In this document: piece after piece, positions 43,901 to 49,370 of the stretch
How positions within the stretch are numbered: position 1 is the first letter of the stretch
Layout: every line of letters starts with the position of its first letter
From: Symbiodinium natans
Lineage: Eukaryota; Sar; Dinophyceae; Suessiales; Symbiodiniaceae
Length of the DNA: 60,421 bases
Assembly: GCA_905221605.1 (NCBI GenBank)
Contig: CAJNDS010000314.1
Coordinates: 1 to 60,421 of the forward strand
Direction: 5' to 3'
The notes under the pieces: generated by a model
Told to the model about the DNA's origin: nothing
The model's database searches: none
Seen by the model: only the letters and a program-made list of their open reading frames with translations
Program-made: the position numbers and the translations under genes

Positions 43901-46900
43901 GCTTCCAACCATCACTTTGCAAGATGCCATATGCACGCCGAGCTTCCGCATTCAGGAATGCATGATCTGCAACACACTCCATAACCACATCTATTGTACG
44001 ACTCAGCAACATCCCAGTGATTTTGCCCACGTAGGCCTTATCAGCCTTTCCATCCTCCAGAAGAGCTCTATAGATCTTTTCTCCATAGAGTTGCCTTTCC
44101 TCTTGTTCTTCTGAGGATAACTCCTGATCAGCAAACCACTCATCGGATTGCTCTTCCTCCCATTTCCAGTCCCATTGACCGTTGGAATCTTGGTACCATT
44201 GACCATCACACCATGAATTTCCCCACCATGCATCCCAGCCGCCGTCTTTCCATTTGCGCTGCGCTGGAGAAGAGTCCTCCTCGTCCTCTTCAAAAACCAG
44301 GTAGGAATCTAAAATCACAGTGCCATCATCATCCACCCTCTTCACTGTCGTGCAGACAGTGTCACCAATTTTGAAAGAAGGTGTGTTTTTCCCTTCTTCA
44401 GGAATCAGCACATTCAGATCACCGTGTTCCAAAAAGGCTCCATATACATTGATGCAACGCACCAGAGCAGTGATCCTATCTCCTGCTTGATAACAATGCT
44501 CCCCAGGTGTCACCAAGGCTCCCTCATTGGGCACTTCCTTTGCCTGTTCTTCAGAAACCATCTCTGTATCATCGGCTCCTGGAACATCCCTTGTTTCCAC
44601 CTTTGGGTCAAGCTGCTTGTCCTGCTCCTGCACGAGTCCCACAAGATCATCCACCTTGTGCTCAAGGGGTTCAGGACCTTCCTTTTTTCCAGCCAATGGC
44701 TTTGCCTCATCTGTTACAGTTCGCTCGGTGTCGACTTCCGGCAAGCTTTCAGACGGCAATACTTCCCCCTTCGTGGGAGTGGACCCACCATTGGAGTCTT
44801 TTGTCAAACCTTCTGCAGCAGGCAAATCTTCTTCCACTGCAGGGCTGTTGGATTGCTCATCCGCGGCAGGCACATTTTCTTCCACCGCAGGCTCCTTTGG
44901 CTCCATGGTTTCCAAAAGAGAATCACCACTATCGTTGACCACAGCTGCCACATTGGCTCCGGTGTAGTCTTTGCCATTTCGTTCCTCGCTGCTAACTTCA
45001 GGTTGCACCAGTGCGTCCACCTGTGAACCTCCGTCGTCAGCTGCTACGGAGACCTGCGCCCCATTGTTGCAGTCGTCCGCGGAACGTGACACCATATGCG
45101 CCTCAACCCGTGCTTCCTCCGCACTCCAGGTACTATCCGGCACATTGACCCGCGCTTCATTGGCGCTCCAGGCCTCATCTTTCAGATCAGCCGTGTCTCC
45201 AGCTATTCCAGAAGCTTCTTTTTTCCCTTGAATGGCAAGATTCTTGGCACCAAACGAAGAGACCTCCTCAGTCGTAACGCACAACTTTTTCCCTCCGTCA
45301 TCCAAATCTCCAGGACCACCTTCCTGAACGACAGGTACCACATCCACCACTCGCTCTTCCGCAGCCGACACAGTTCCAATCTCCGCATTGGGCATTTTTT
45401 CCTCTGGACCCACCGATTCCACTGCTGCCACACCCTCAGAAAGCGCTTTCATTTCTTCCCGATCCAGATGTTCCCCAGCGATGTCTGCTCGGATTCCAGA
45501 AATTCCTTCCTCATCAGGAGAACCCGAGGTCTGGGCGTCACCACCAGCCCTAAAACCGCTATCCCTGATAGTAGAGGAAAAATCCTTTTCACCTACACTA
45601 TTTACACTACCCTGGAATGCCCTCGTAGACTCAGGCGTCGGAGTAGATGATGAAGAACCCAGTGCAGCCTCCATTTCCAGCTCATTGCCCGAAGGAGACC
45701 CAACCACCTCATCACTCTTCATCTTTTCACCTACAGCCGGCAATGTCCACTTGCTTTCCTGCGTATCCAGGCAGTAGTAATATTGTCTCCCATCTTCGTG
45801 GAAGTGCCATTCCCACGTTGTCCCATCACACGCTTTGATCAGATGCTCATCTCTCCGAAAACCATCCATTTCAGAGACTTGACGCATCTCATCCTCTTCT
45901 TCTGACAACTGGCGCAACCTTTCAGCCTCCATCTGTAAGATCTCCTCCTCCCCCATGGCGTATTCAGCAGTTGGTGCAGCTTCAAAGCTGTCCGCACCCT
46001 TCTGTTCGTAACCGCTTCCACCACCTAGGGAACTCACCGAGGGATCCCCTTCAATCTTGTTCAGAGGCCTCCTGGCAGCTTGCAGCACCTCTCCACTCAG
46101 ATTGGTCTGAGACCCTTGATCCACCATTCGGCCCGAAGTTGAAGTCGACGGCTGATACCCATGCTTTTGCAACACGCGTAAAACAGTCACCTCCATTTCA
46201 CGGTCTATACCACCAGTCGCGTCCCAGTTCCTTTTTTCACCAGGCTTTGGCGATACAGAGACAGCACGTATTTCAGCTTCAGAATTGCTAACCATATCCG
46301 CATTGGGATTCATACCCACATTGGGGCCTTCTGCAACCAAGGCTTCATCCAGATGTTCTTCAGCGCCAGGCATTACCTCTTCCAGCACCGCCCTTTCACC
46401 CAGAGACTCAGCTGCACCATTTCCAGCTCCACCATTCTGACCACCATCCGAGGAAGGCTGGAGCCATCGCTTAGGAGAAGGCATTGCTTCTTGATCCCAA
46501 AAACCTTAAGAGAACACCCAACCGCAGGGAACCTAATTTGGGCTCATAACCTACGGGGGCAACCGAAAGGGGAAAAGCAAGAATCTCAACCCTTGGCTGC
46601 CTAAATGAACTCCCTGAACCGAAGAACACAACACAGATCCAAACAAGAGCACCCGAAGGAGGGAGGGGGATATCCTTACCAGACACCAACCCCAACCCCA
46701 AACCCCAGGGCACTGCTTTTCGCTTTGAACAGCCATTGTTAGTGGCCATTCTTGAGCCACAAAGGTTACCAGGTTCATTGACCCTTTATCCTTCAACACC
46801 AACTCTTTTCCATAATACAAACTGCAGCTCCGCATAGGGTTTAGGGTTTGTCCGAACTGTGCCAAGCAAGTAAGCGTAAAGCGTTGCCTGTCGCTTTTGG

Positions 46901-49370
46901 GACGCTGGGGTTCTTGCAAGATGCTTTGATGTGTGCTGGCAGGATGACCTGCCTCCTCCAGCGGCGCCAATGGCAGTCTGGTGCTCACTAGTAGGGTTTA
47001 GGGTGTCGGGTGTAGGGTTTCGGGTTTAGGGTGTAGGGTTTCGGGATTGGGGTTTAAGGTGCTCCTGCTAGTGTCTGCTTAGAGACACTCCCTGTTGCCA
47101 AGGGCTCACCGAAGGCGAAGGCAGAGCCCAAGTCCTCGCCCAAGGCCTGGGTATTTGGGGTCTGGAGGACCTGCGGCAAAGGAAGGGGCGCTTGAAGTTT
47201 CCTCTGGCAGTGCGTGCGACTGCGACTTGAGATTCTTGAGATTTTTGATGGATGTCGTGTGAGCAGGCCGCCCCGAAGGGGTCCCCGAAGGCCTCGCCAA
47301 AGGAGGCGGCGAAAGCCAAGCCAGCAATAGACGAGGACCCTTGCTCCGAGGAAGCCGGGTATGCAGGGTCGACTTTTGGGCAGAGCTGCAACTCGGAACG
47401 CAGTCATGCTTGACGTTTTGTGTTCACTCTTGCAAGACGAGAACAACTCCAACAGGACGACGACGATCTCGACCTGCTGGAAGGGGAGGAAGGCGAAGAG
47501 GAGGAGCCGAAGGAATCCGACAAGGCGCGTCGCCGGTCCTGTATTGCGTGCATGGACGTGAAGCTCCTGCACCCTGTGCTCAGGTAGTGAAGCCGTCGGC
47601 TAAGGCATCGCCGAAGGCATCGCCGAAGGCAGAGCCAAAGAAGGCATCGCCGAAGGCAGAGCCGAAGAAGGCTTGGTTCTGCAATGTTCTGCAACTTCCA
47701 GACGCAATTTTTGGCGGATCCGACCCAAGACTCATAATTACACACTTCCATTTCGACCGCTATGTGGAGGCTACGCTACCTGCAGATTTGGAGGCAAGCG
47801 GGTTCATGATTAGCAGATGAGTCTTCGCTATTGAAGACAGCTGCATGATATGACTGACTGATGCGTGTATGCTGCAGCTCCCAGACTAAACCCTAAACCC
47901 CAAACCCCAAACCCCAAACCCCAAACCCCAAACCCCAAACCCTAAACCCTAAACCCTAAACCCTAAACCCTAAACCCTAAACCCTAAACCCTAAACCCTA
48001 AACCCTAAACCCTTGAGCTGCTTGCCATTCGGTTGCTGAGCTGGAGGATGATATGGAGGAGGAGGAAGAAGAAGAGGAGGCCTGCAGGGGCTGCTGCAGC
48101 TTTGTGTGCCTTGAGTTCATTATTATTACTACCATACTACTAGTAATATTAATGATAGTAATAATACTACTAGTGATAATAATAGTAATCATAATAGTCC
48201 TTATTATTCTTATTCTTATTCTTCTTTTTCGGAGGAAGGTGAAGTAGAGGCGCTCCCTTTGCTTACCCAGCCGCTCCCCCCCCAAGTCGCAGGGAGCGGA
48301 GGATGACCCGGTGGTCAAGCCAGCAGGCCGGGCACTCAAACTCTCTGCTTGCGGTTTATCTATATATATATATATATTTATATCTATATCTATCTCTATA
48401 TCTATATGTATATCTATATCTATATCTATCTCTATCTCTATATCTATATCTATATGTATATCTATATCTATATCTATGTCTATATCTAAATCTATATTTA
48501 TATCATATGTACATATGTGTGTGTATGACTTCTCTGACCGAGGCAAAGCTGAGGCCAAGCCCAAGGCGGGAGTAATGTGTCGGGAGTCTGGGGCAAGGGT
48601 TTCGACTTGGGGTTTAGGGTTTAGGGTTTAGGGTTTAGGGTTTGGGGTTCATGTCGGCTGGAGGCAACTCGTGTAAGTCGTCTAGTCTTGGGCATGACGC
48701 ACCATGTGCAAGCATAGAACGCTCGTTTCTGTTTCGCATGCAGAGGCAACACCGGCCCCTATGGATGACGACGATGTGCCTCGGCAATCCTTCTGAACCC
48801 CGACCGGGTCCTTCATCAACAGGCCGTTTTCGCTGTATCTGGATCAGACTGCCAAGGATGACGAGGAGGGAGAGGAAGAGGAGGATACCTGGATACCTTG
48901 ATTGGTGCGTAGGTGCTTCCCCCCACACCTGCGTATCACAGCGGCAGTCCCATAAGGATGACGACGATGATGAGGACATGGAGCCCCCTGTCCTGGCCTT
49001 GGATCCTTCGTCTTTGCGCGTCTTTACAACTCTATGCACACTCACTGCTTCCAAGGTCGGTTTGGTTCAGGTTTCAGTCGCCCCGTGCGTTTCCCCTAGA
49101 TACATGCAAGGCGAAGAAGCAGAAGGGCGACGGACGCTTGACCCGCACTACCTGCGCCTTTGTTTGTGGCCGGCGATGTGCCATATCTTGCCTCGGAGCT
49201 CTAGTGTGTTAGTTGCATGTGCTTGCGCCTGCCGCGGGCCCAGGAAAGGGATTCGGAAAGGGAAAGGACAAAGGCAAAGGCAAAGGCAAAGGAAAAGGAA
49301 AAGATGGAAAAGGAAAGGGCAAAGACAAAGGGAAGAAAGGCAAAGGAAAGGGCAAGGCGTGGAATGCGCG
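34982..49370 (+). CDS. Nucleoplasmin-like (NPL) domain protein with alternating acidic and SPKA blocks, multi-exon
   Basis: The NPL domain is split over four exons. 34982-35026 starts at ATG and reads MFWGCIVAPGETKKA, the FWG-V-PG start of FKBP39/HD2-type nucleoplasmin domains. 35085-35127 reads VETKAGELLHLSQA. 37458-37548 contains AGQEFCALDLFLDAKEAKI. 37835-37911 contains ATVHLTGYFEADELDEAC. The 37548/37835 junction (286-nt GC-AG intron) restores the frame KGK-ATVHLTGYF. After the LTR element, mini-exons carry acidic or basic blocks: 47103 (KGSPKAKAEPKSSPKA), 47267 (APKGSPKASPKEAAKAK), 47456 (DDDDLDLLEGEEGEEEE), 47584 (KASPKASPKAEPKKASPKA), 48039 and 48293, 48542 (AKAEAKPKA), acidic ones near 48742, 48857 and 48957, then a Gly-Lys run (49241-49360). 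Such proteins are nuclear histone chaperones or chromatin factors. Exon joining is inferred; no terminal stop was fixed. Confidence 0.65.
35180..35208. repeat. (TG)n microsatellite
   Basis: Fourteen TG units within the second NPL intron. Confidence 0.95.
35662..36453 (+). CDS. Membrane-anchored dual-specificity/tyrosine phosphatase-like protein
   Basis: 263 codons in one uninterrupted frame, ATG to TGA. Two hydrophobic segments near residues 22-46 and 52-74 predict an N-terminal membrane anchor. The catalytic loop is VHCNGGKGRTGM: His203, Cys204 (nucleophile) and Arg210 fit HC(X5)R(S/T). A general acid is available as Asp172 in LDLRDKWIP, the place of the WPD/DxxxP loop in CDKN3-like phosphatases. 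The product would remove phosphate from Tyr or Ser/Thr residues (or lipids) at a membrane. It lies on the same strand inside the long intron between NPL exons at 35127 and 37458. The frame is open from 35608 and AGGT occurs right after the ATG, so an upstream exon is possible. It is one of the few intronless host-type ORFs in the window. Confidence 0.85.
   Translation: MTGINAAYQEVEQSGPRCWTHPLVLLPAMSLLFFICGLVVSGCCGDFVCTCCAVLSYLVALGGVSFLGTTWILGHRSPKAYSGGSEEVTLYQTDVLRLDSGSEILMSHAPGRRTRRSFRSLSADVSQLKHHYGVDIVVTLLSSNELEAMSCQNLRACVEEEGMVWMYLDLRDKWIPWNSQEYLSRVVLPVKRHLCARSRVLVHCNGGKGRTGMLVAALLMTSVGGHQSLQGAISSMRRVRPGMLRNPLQQLFLLHLRDTLRQL
36454..37202. other. Intronic stretch, no gene seen
   Basis: Inside the NPL gene between the phosphatase ORF and a CCCTAAA array. 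The block at 37085-37133 repeats the one at 28968-29034. Confidence 0.5.
37203..37456 (-). repeat. Interstitial telomere-type array (CCCTAAA)n
   Basis: About 34 units with variants (CCCCAAACACTAAA, AAGCCAAACAAG, the latter type twice). It ends directly at the NPL exon starting about 37458. Confidence 0.97.
37549..37834 (+). other. Composite NPL intron: TTTAGGG tract, hairpin element, TTTAGGG tract
   Basis: GC-AG intron. In order: TTTAGGG units (37572-37598), a GGGTTTAC-family hairpin element (37607-37702), unique sequence, then TTTAGGG/TTTAGTG units (37772-37808). Borders AAG|GCC and CAG|GCT are typical of dinoflagellate introns. Confidence 0.75.
37607..37702. mobile_element. Hairpin/MITE-like element, GGGTTTAC family, in the NPL intron
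   Basis: GGGGGGTTTACGAAAACAGGGGACCCCC at the left and GGGTACCCCCCCAATGTCGTC at the right, with GGATCCCC and GATTCCCTTA inside. Partly degenerate inverted repeats. Confidence 0.6.
37922..37994 (+). repeat. Degenerate TTTAGGG/TTTTGGGG tract, target of the LTR element
   Basis: Begins just after the NPL exon ending 37911 and stops at the LTR at 37995. It resumes on the other side of the element at 46835 as TAGGGTTTAGGG. The last five bases, TAGGG, form the target-site duplication. Confidence 0.9.
37990..37994. repeat. Left target-site duplication TAGGG
   Basis: TAGGG immediately outside the left LTR equals TAGGG at 46835-46839 immediately outside the right LTR. Five bases is the usual size for Ty1/copia integrases. 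The target itself is a 7-bp repeat, so some chance agreement is possible. Confidence 0.75.
37995..38277 (-). repeat. 3' LTR
   Basis: 283 bp, identical to 46552-46834 except G/A at 38178. On the coding strand it starts TGCGGAGCTGCAG and ends CCCCCGTA. It contains an SL-like segment (38194-38212). Confidence 0.95.
38278..38294 (-). promoter_or_regulatory. Polypurine tract next to the 3' LTR
   Basis: On the minus strand CCTAGGACAGGGGGAG directly precedes the LTR start TGCGG. The position and GGGGGA core are as expected for plus-strand priming of an LTR retrotransposon. Confidence 0.75.
38295..38651 (-). other. 3' non-coding region of the LTR element
   Basis: About 360 bp between the last ORF and the polypurine tract. 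AT-rich, no ORF. A CAGCACATTGGCT-type sequence occurs twice (about 38407 and 38580). Nothing else recognised. Confidence 0.6.
38652..39164 (-). CDS. LTR element ORF4: Lys/Glu-rich basic protein segment
   Basis: 170 codons. Lys-rich stretches (VKKAKKKRKT near residues 15-24; KTKKKEKSQSPKKEE) suggest nuclear localisation or RNA binding; no folded domain recognised until a helical C-terminus (LEHVLLRLHLSIDAHRKKKK). Its frame stays open upstream through the end of ORF3 (to about 39225), reading SKKSKKRSLERESSKD in the +1 phase over the A-rich CCAAAAAGAGCAAAAAG. ORF3 and ORF4 are thus probably one protein broken by a +1 shift, an indel or an assembly error. Confidence 0.65.
   Translation of the reverse strand: MVGTSETDVAVEEEVKKAKKKRKTAASEDPYTLLVPKPKKMPANIEKGGSSSNAVVSGGEKASSRMRTKASVVGKTKKKEKSQSPKKEEVVVVKGPEEKDRSSDVDAQASTTVDAELGQSCQAIEDAKREGLVSSIQRCVQDPVLTVSDLEHVLLRLHLSIDAHRKKKKG
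39187..41106 (-). CDS. LTR element ORF3: triple CCCH zinc-finger protein
   Basis: About 640 codons. Three CCCH fingers lie at residues 414-434 (C-X9-C-X5-C-X3-H), 446-465 (C-X8-C-X5-C-X3-H) and 472-491 (C-X8-C-X5-C-X3-H). They are followed by an Arg/Pro/Ser-rich linker and a Trp/Leu-rich C-terminus. CCCH fingers bind single-stranded RNA, so a nucleocapsid-like role is plausible. The N-terminal 130 residues are helical (a possible capsid-like region, not recognised by motif). The first codon listed is TTG; the frame is continuous with ORF2 upstream, separated only by one TGA (41119-41121). It is likely that ORF2 and ORF3 are one reading unit. Confidence 0.75.
   Translation of the reverse strand: MHHSFHENPCLPAVGNYPLSVMGALLSPGLEGEFRNTEKFGTAMEAIAYDWSRSPGMEVHVELMARVAKLVAPFLTLGGQGSVVNSEFLWQRGRDQMMEFLQAATCADQLEVLWKRMDDDADEEVDPSGMVLETLGQQDAVLEQGINESPIPIEDAGSETIGDTGRDGKAPEVSPEEETSSGSSRLAGTRMFLWSVYSRVASNWDFSTQDRTTGRIFDSTKGYPGEGPDNGDDFSSKRNLPWISEDYLDEVVSKKMERSSDMDGLDGFVPESEGQSEKVEVENVTASRILMALWKKGYRAGYRRLCRSNVSGSKVGAMNHPIKKVRKIGTRKAFLKMFNVFGSSQRGSGAGGKPIMKVVGPRPGFPAVLKASNTDSTLGEGSSSQVHGNVHVEQNRPMDRYEAERLEKRKKGFCYWFSRGKDRCKFGESCKFIHSEDDVVLQSYWCKYYVAGRHCFSGENCKFSHNATGVRCIQFAQSGKCRYGDKCVFEHGDPLDEQRPRSPRTPPRDGPRRSSGTRGGGKEISPERYDEEEEDFMVYDDDTRMGELLMEAISYMSNGKSDLARAEADPVFKLLKFNGDTEQMDTEWCSWTTGMLSLLELHEIVKSYEVSLVDVEEWINDLRIWFQKEQKEVPRKGVQ
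41119..41568 (-). CDS. LTR element ORF2: small ORF between ORF1 and ORF3
   Basis: 149 codons starting from GTG if independent, with no recognised domain. Its GTGA start overlaps the TGA stop of ORF1 (41565-41567), so it is in the -1 phase relative to ORF1. At its end a single TGA interrupts the same frame as ORF3. The absence of an ATG and the tight junctions suggest it is an internal part of a longer product or a decayed frame rather than a separate gene. Confidence 0.55.
   Translation of the reverse strand: MKILDVCPVKKDHQQLLTKGLLKRIYWKVAVGKLPVGQRDCQKGSDKMDRNLVISMSSEGASEQELNLALVDDADQSMDDGTLVVMVYDPRTLIQSPTTDWVMRRGLTDRTIWPAIATAAQRICAEMVQVDELNAQLETGTLLFQRRDQ
41565..46484 (-). CDS. LTR element ORF1: WW, S1-like, MLLE-like and triple CCCH RNA-binding protein
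   Basis: 1639 codons without a break, ATG at 46484, 67 bp from the 5' LTR. Motifs in order: a WW-like unit at 222-248 (TWEWHFHEDGRQYYYCL...SKWTLP); a long acidic, low-complexity region (250-660); an S1/OB-like segment at about 663-730 (GDRITALVRCINVYGAFLE...IGDTVCTTVKRVDDDG); a Trp-rich patch (740-785); a PABC/MLLE-like domain at about 797-860 with the signature GKITGMLL; CCCH fingers at 972-990, 1065-1083 and about 1116-1135; a SAM-like helical segment (1250-1290); and a basic Arg/Ser region (1395-1440). MLLE domains bind PAM2 peptides of mRNA-regulating proteins; WW binds Pro-rich ligands. The combination points to an RNA-binding Gag-like protein or a captured host mRNA-binding gene. No protease, integrase or RT motif. 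Confidence 0.85.
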   Translation of the reverse strand: MPSPKRWLQPSSDGGQNGGAGNGAAESLGERAVLEEVMPGAEEHLDEALVAEGPNVGMNPNADMVSNSEAEIRAVSVSPKPGEKRNWDATGGIDREMEVTVLRVLQKHGYQPSTSTSGRMVDQGSQTNLSGEVLQAARRPLNKIEGDPSVSSLGGGSGYEQKGADSFEAAPTAEYAMGEEEILQMEAERLRQLSEEEDEMRQVSEMDGFRRDEHLIKACDGTTWEWHFHEDGRQYYYCLDTQESKWTLPAVGEKMKSDEVVGSPSGNELEMEAALGSSSSTPTPESTRAFQGSVNSVGEKDFSSTIRDSGFRAGGDAQTSGSPDEEGISGIRADIAGEHLDREEMKALSEGVAAVESVGPEEKMPNAEIGTVSAAEERVVDVVPVVQEGGPGDLDDGGKKLCVTTEEVSSFGAKNLAIQGKKEASGIAGDTADLKDEAWSANEARVNVPDSTWSAEEARVEAHMVSRSADDCNNGAQVSVAADDGGSQVDALVQPEVSSEERNGKDYTGANVAAVVNDSGDSLLETMEPKEPAVEENVPAADEQSNSPAVEEDLPAAEGLTKDSNGGSTPTKGEVLPSESLPEVDTERTVTDEAKPLAGKKEGPEPLEHKVDDLVGLVQEQDKQLDPKVETRDVPGADDTEMVSEEQAKEVPNEGALVTPGEHCYQAGDRITALVRCINVYGAFLEHGDLNVLIPEEGKNTPSFKIGDTVCTTVKRVDDDGTVILDSYLVFEEDEEDSSPAQRKWKDGGWDAWWGNSWCDGQWYQDSNGQWDWKWEEEQSDEWFADQELSSEEQEERQLYGEKIYRALLEDGKADKAYVGKITGMLLSRTIDVVMECVADHAFLNAEARRAYGILQSDGWKPDGTEGAGLGKTTTFSRKQYHNALYELARKKRRFSGPVVGEAVAMLLSQGKDELWNALWLDTKRFLQELDGAVESMSKRENKPMEAYMDADQYKKAHLTPKTVSPGYSKLCKFFNQGRCRNGDECSYEHRRYGEGWPGGGPTEPKNSQKAGDEDGDIGDPPTEEGTVDEAQQEREDSAFRAKYNFGKGASKGESVSVEPKRQMCLYYNQGGCKYGNSCRYSHDEKAVLEGTWEPGRSWDNASRKAIRDAGFHHCCFDYYLKGRCRVRYGCKYSHDEMSEERLAQLKHLANVANHVSFQRGRGLEISDRNTFQPPVSGGAESSSSSAPQALQMTNVSKKTGEGDTLDGADGDVQKDSVAESTTVRLQNPEEPIENWMARNKHLWVYTPHVSDVMIKLGVTNVRELQEYIFVEDLVEKGVNKVTACKILQLVGGVHYRPMSPDVAVSTNASVRMEQSSGSREAGRGGVRTISQVREAEGPGTKEMPRGSYREIFDTGKYRDAWTLAQRSPLRVQRLRLVGVGMPPVNPPTKAYRSRSNPVRRGRPLLDKKQVRLVPRSRSQRRVQPEEVVEKPKPLEPVKPRGGLSYPFSRAWADLVDDDDQTGALVSYADSSGDSSEEETNSARHLRETFLRERDSQRTETRGNAPLTGSSSSNDGQKKSVHLGEGRDKASRGETRQEVTSQVFSLPQPSRRTEQSQKRARDGSVIVGSLAVGSTDEVLPGQGVAGQVNVSESAQVLPGQEVAGQETALEGAVQISGEETDQKEGEGGSNELRGSVVMV
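46540..46551 (-). promoter_or_regulatory. Primer-binding site complementary to initiator tRNA-Met anticodon region
   Basis: The minus strand reads GGTTATGAGCCC immediately after the 5' LTR. Its complement GGGCTCATAACC is the anticodon stem-loop of eukaryotic initiator tRNA-Met (CAU anticodon). Drosophila copia uses a GGTTATGGGCCC site primed by a cleaved half of the same tRNA. This supports the copia-type assignment in the absence of pol. Confidence 0.85.
46552..46834 (-). repeat. 5' LTR (contains the element's presumed promoter)
   Basis: 283 bp. The sole difference from the 3' LTR is A at 46735. No TATA box is obvious, which is usual in dinoflagellates. SL-like segment at 46751-46769. Confidence 0.95.
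46835..46839. repeat. Right target-site duplication TAGGG
   Basis: Matches 37990-37994 on the other side of the element. Confidence 0.75.
46993..47057 (+). repeat. TTTAGGG/TTTCGGG tract in the NPL gene
   Basis: About eight variant units (GTGTAGGG, TTTCGGG) ahead of the basic mini-exon at 47103. Confidence 0.85.
47885..48012 (-). repeat. Interstitial telomere-type array (CCCTAAA)n / (CCCCAAA)n
   Basis: About 18 units, the first six CCCCAAA. It lies in an NPL intron between the SPKA exon (47584) and the acidic exon (48039). Confidence 0.97.
48120..48240. repeat. AT-rich TAATAATA/TTATTCTT microsatellite
   Basis: Imperfect ATAATAGT/ATTATT repeats within an NPL intron. Confidence 0.8.
48358..48512. 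repeat. (TATC)n / (ATATCT)n microsatellite
   Basis: TATATCTATATC repeats over about 150 bp within an NPL intron. Confidence 0.95.
48608..48650 (+). repeat. TTTAGGG tract
   Basis: Six units inside an NPL intron. Confidence 0.95.

Larger units (their letters stand above)
37995..46834 (-). mobile_element. LTR retrotransposon (copia-type ends) carrying RNA-binding ORFs and no pol genes
   Basis: 8840 bp, transcribed on the minus strand, so the 5' LTR is at 46552-46834. The LTRs are 283 bp and differ at one base (38178/46735). Each LTR begins TG and ends TA on the coding strand. GGTTATGAGCCC follows the 5' LTR directly and a purine tract precedes the 3' LTR; the flanks are TAGGG duplications. Inside, four ORFs span 46484 to 38652: 1639, 149, 639 and 170 codons. 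I see no protease DTG/DSG, integrase HHCC/DDE or RT YxDD motif in any frame inspected. The coding region is intronless and less GC-rich than host exons. Best read as a large non-autonomous, Gag-only-like element mobilised by a copia partner. The near-identical LTRs imply a recent insertion. Confidence 0.88.

Noticed and set aside
42869-45777. Plus-strand ORFs opposite the zinc-finger ORF
   Set aside because: Shadows of the 1639-codon minus-strand ORF, with no motif of their own.
37995-46834. Ordinary host gene flanked by chance duplicates
   Set aside because: LTR-like TG start, tRNA-Met primer site, polypurine tract and target duplication all fall at the exact repeat borders.
48303-48631. 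Tyr/Leu and Ile/Ser repeat ORFs
   Set aside because: Products of the (TATC)n microsatellite in an intron.
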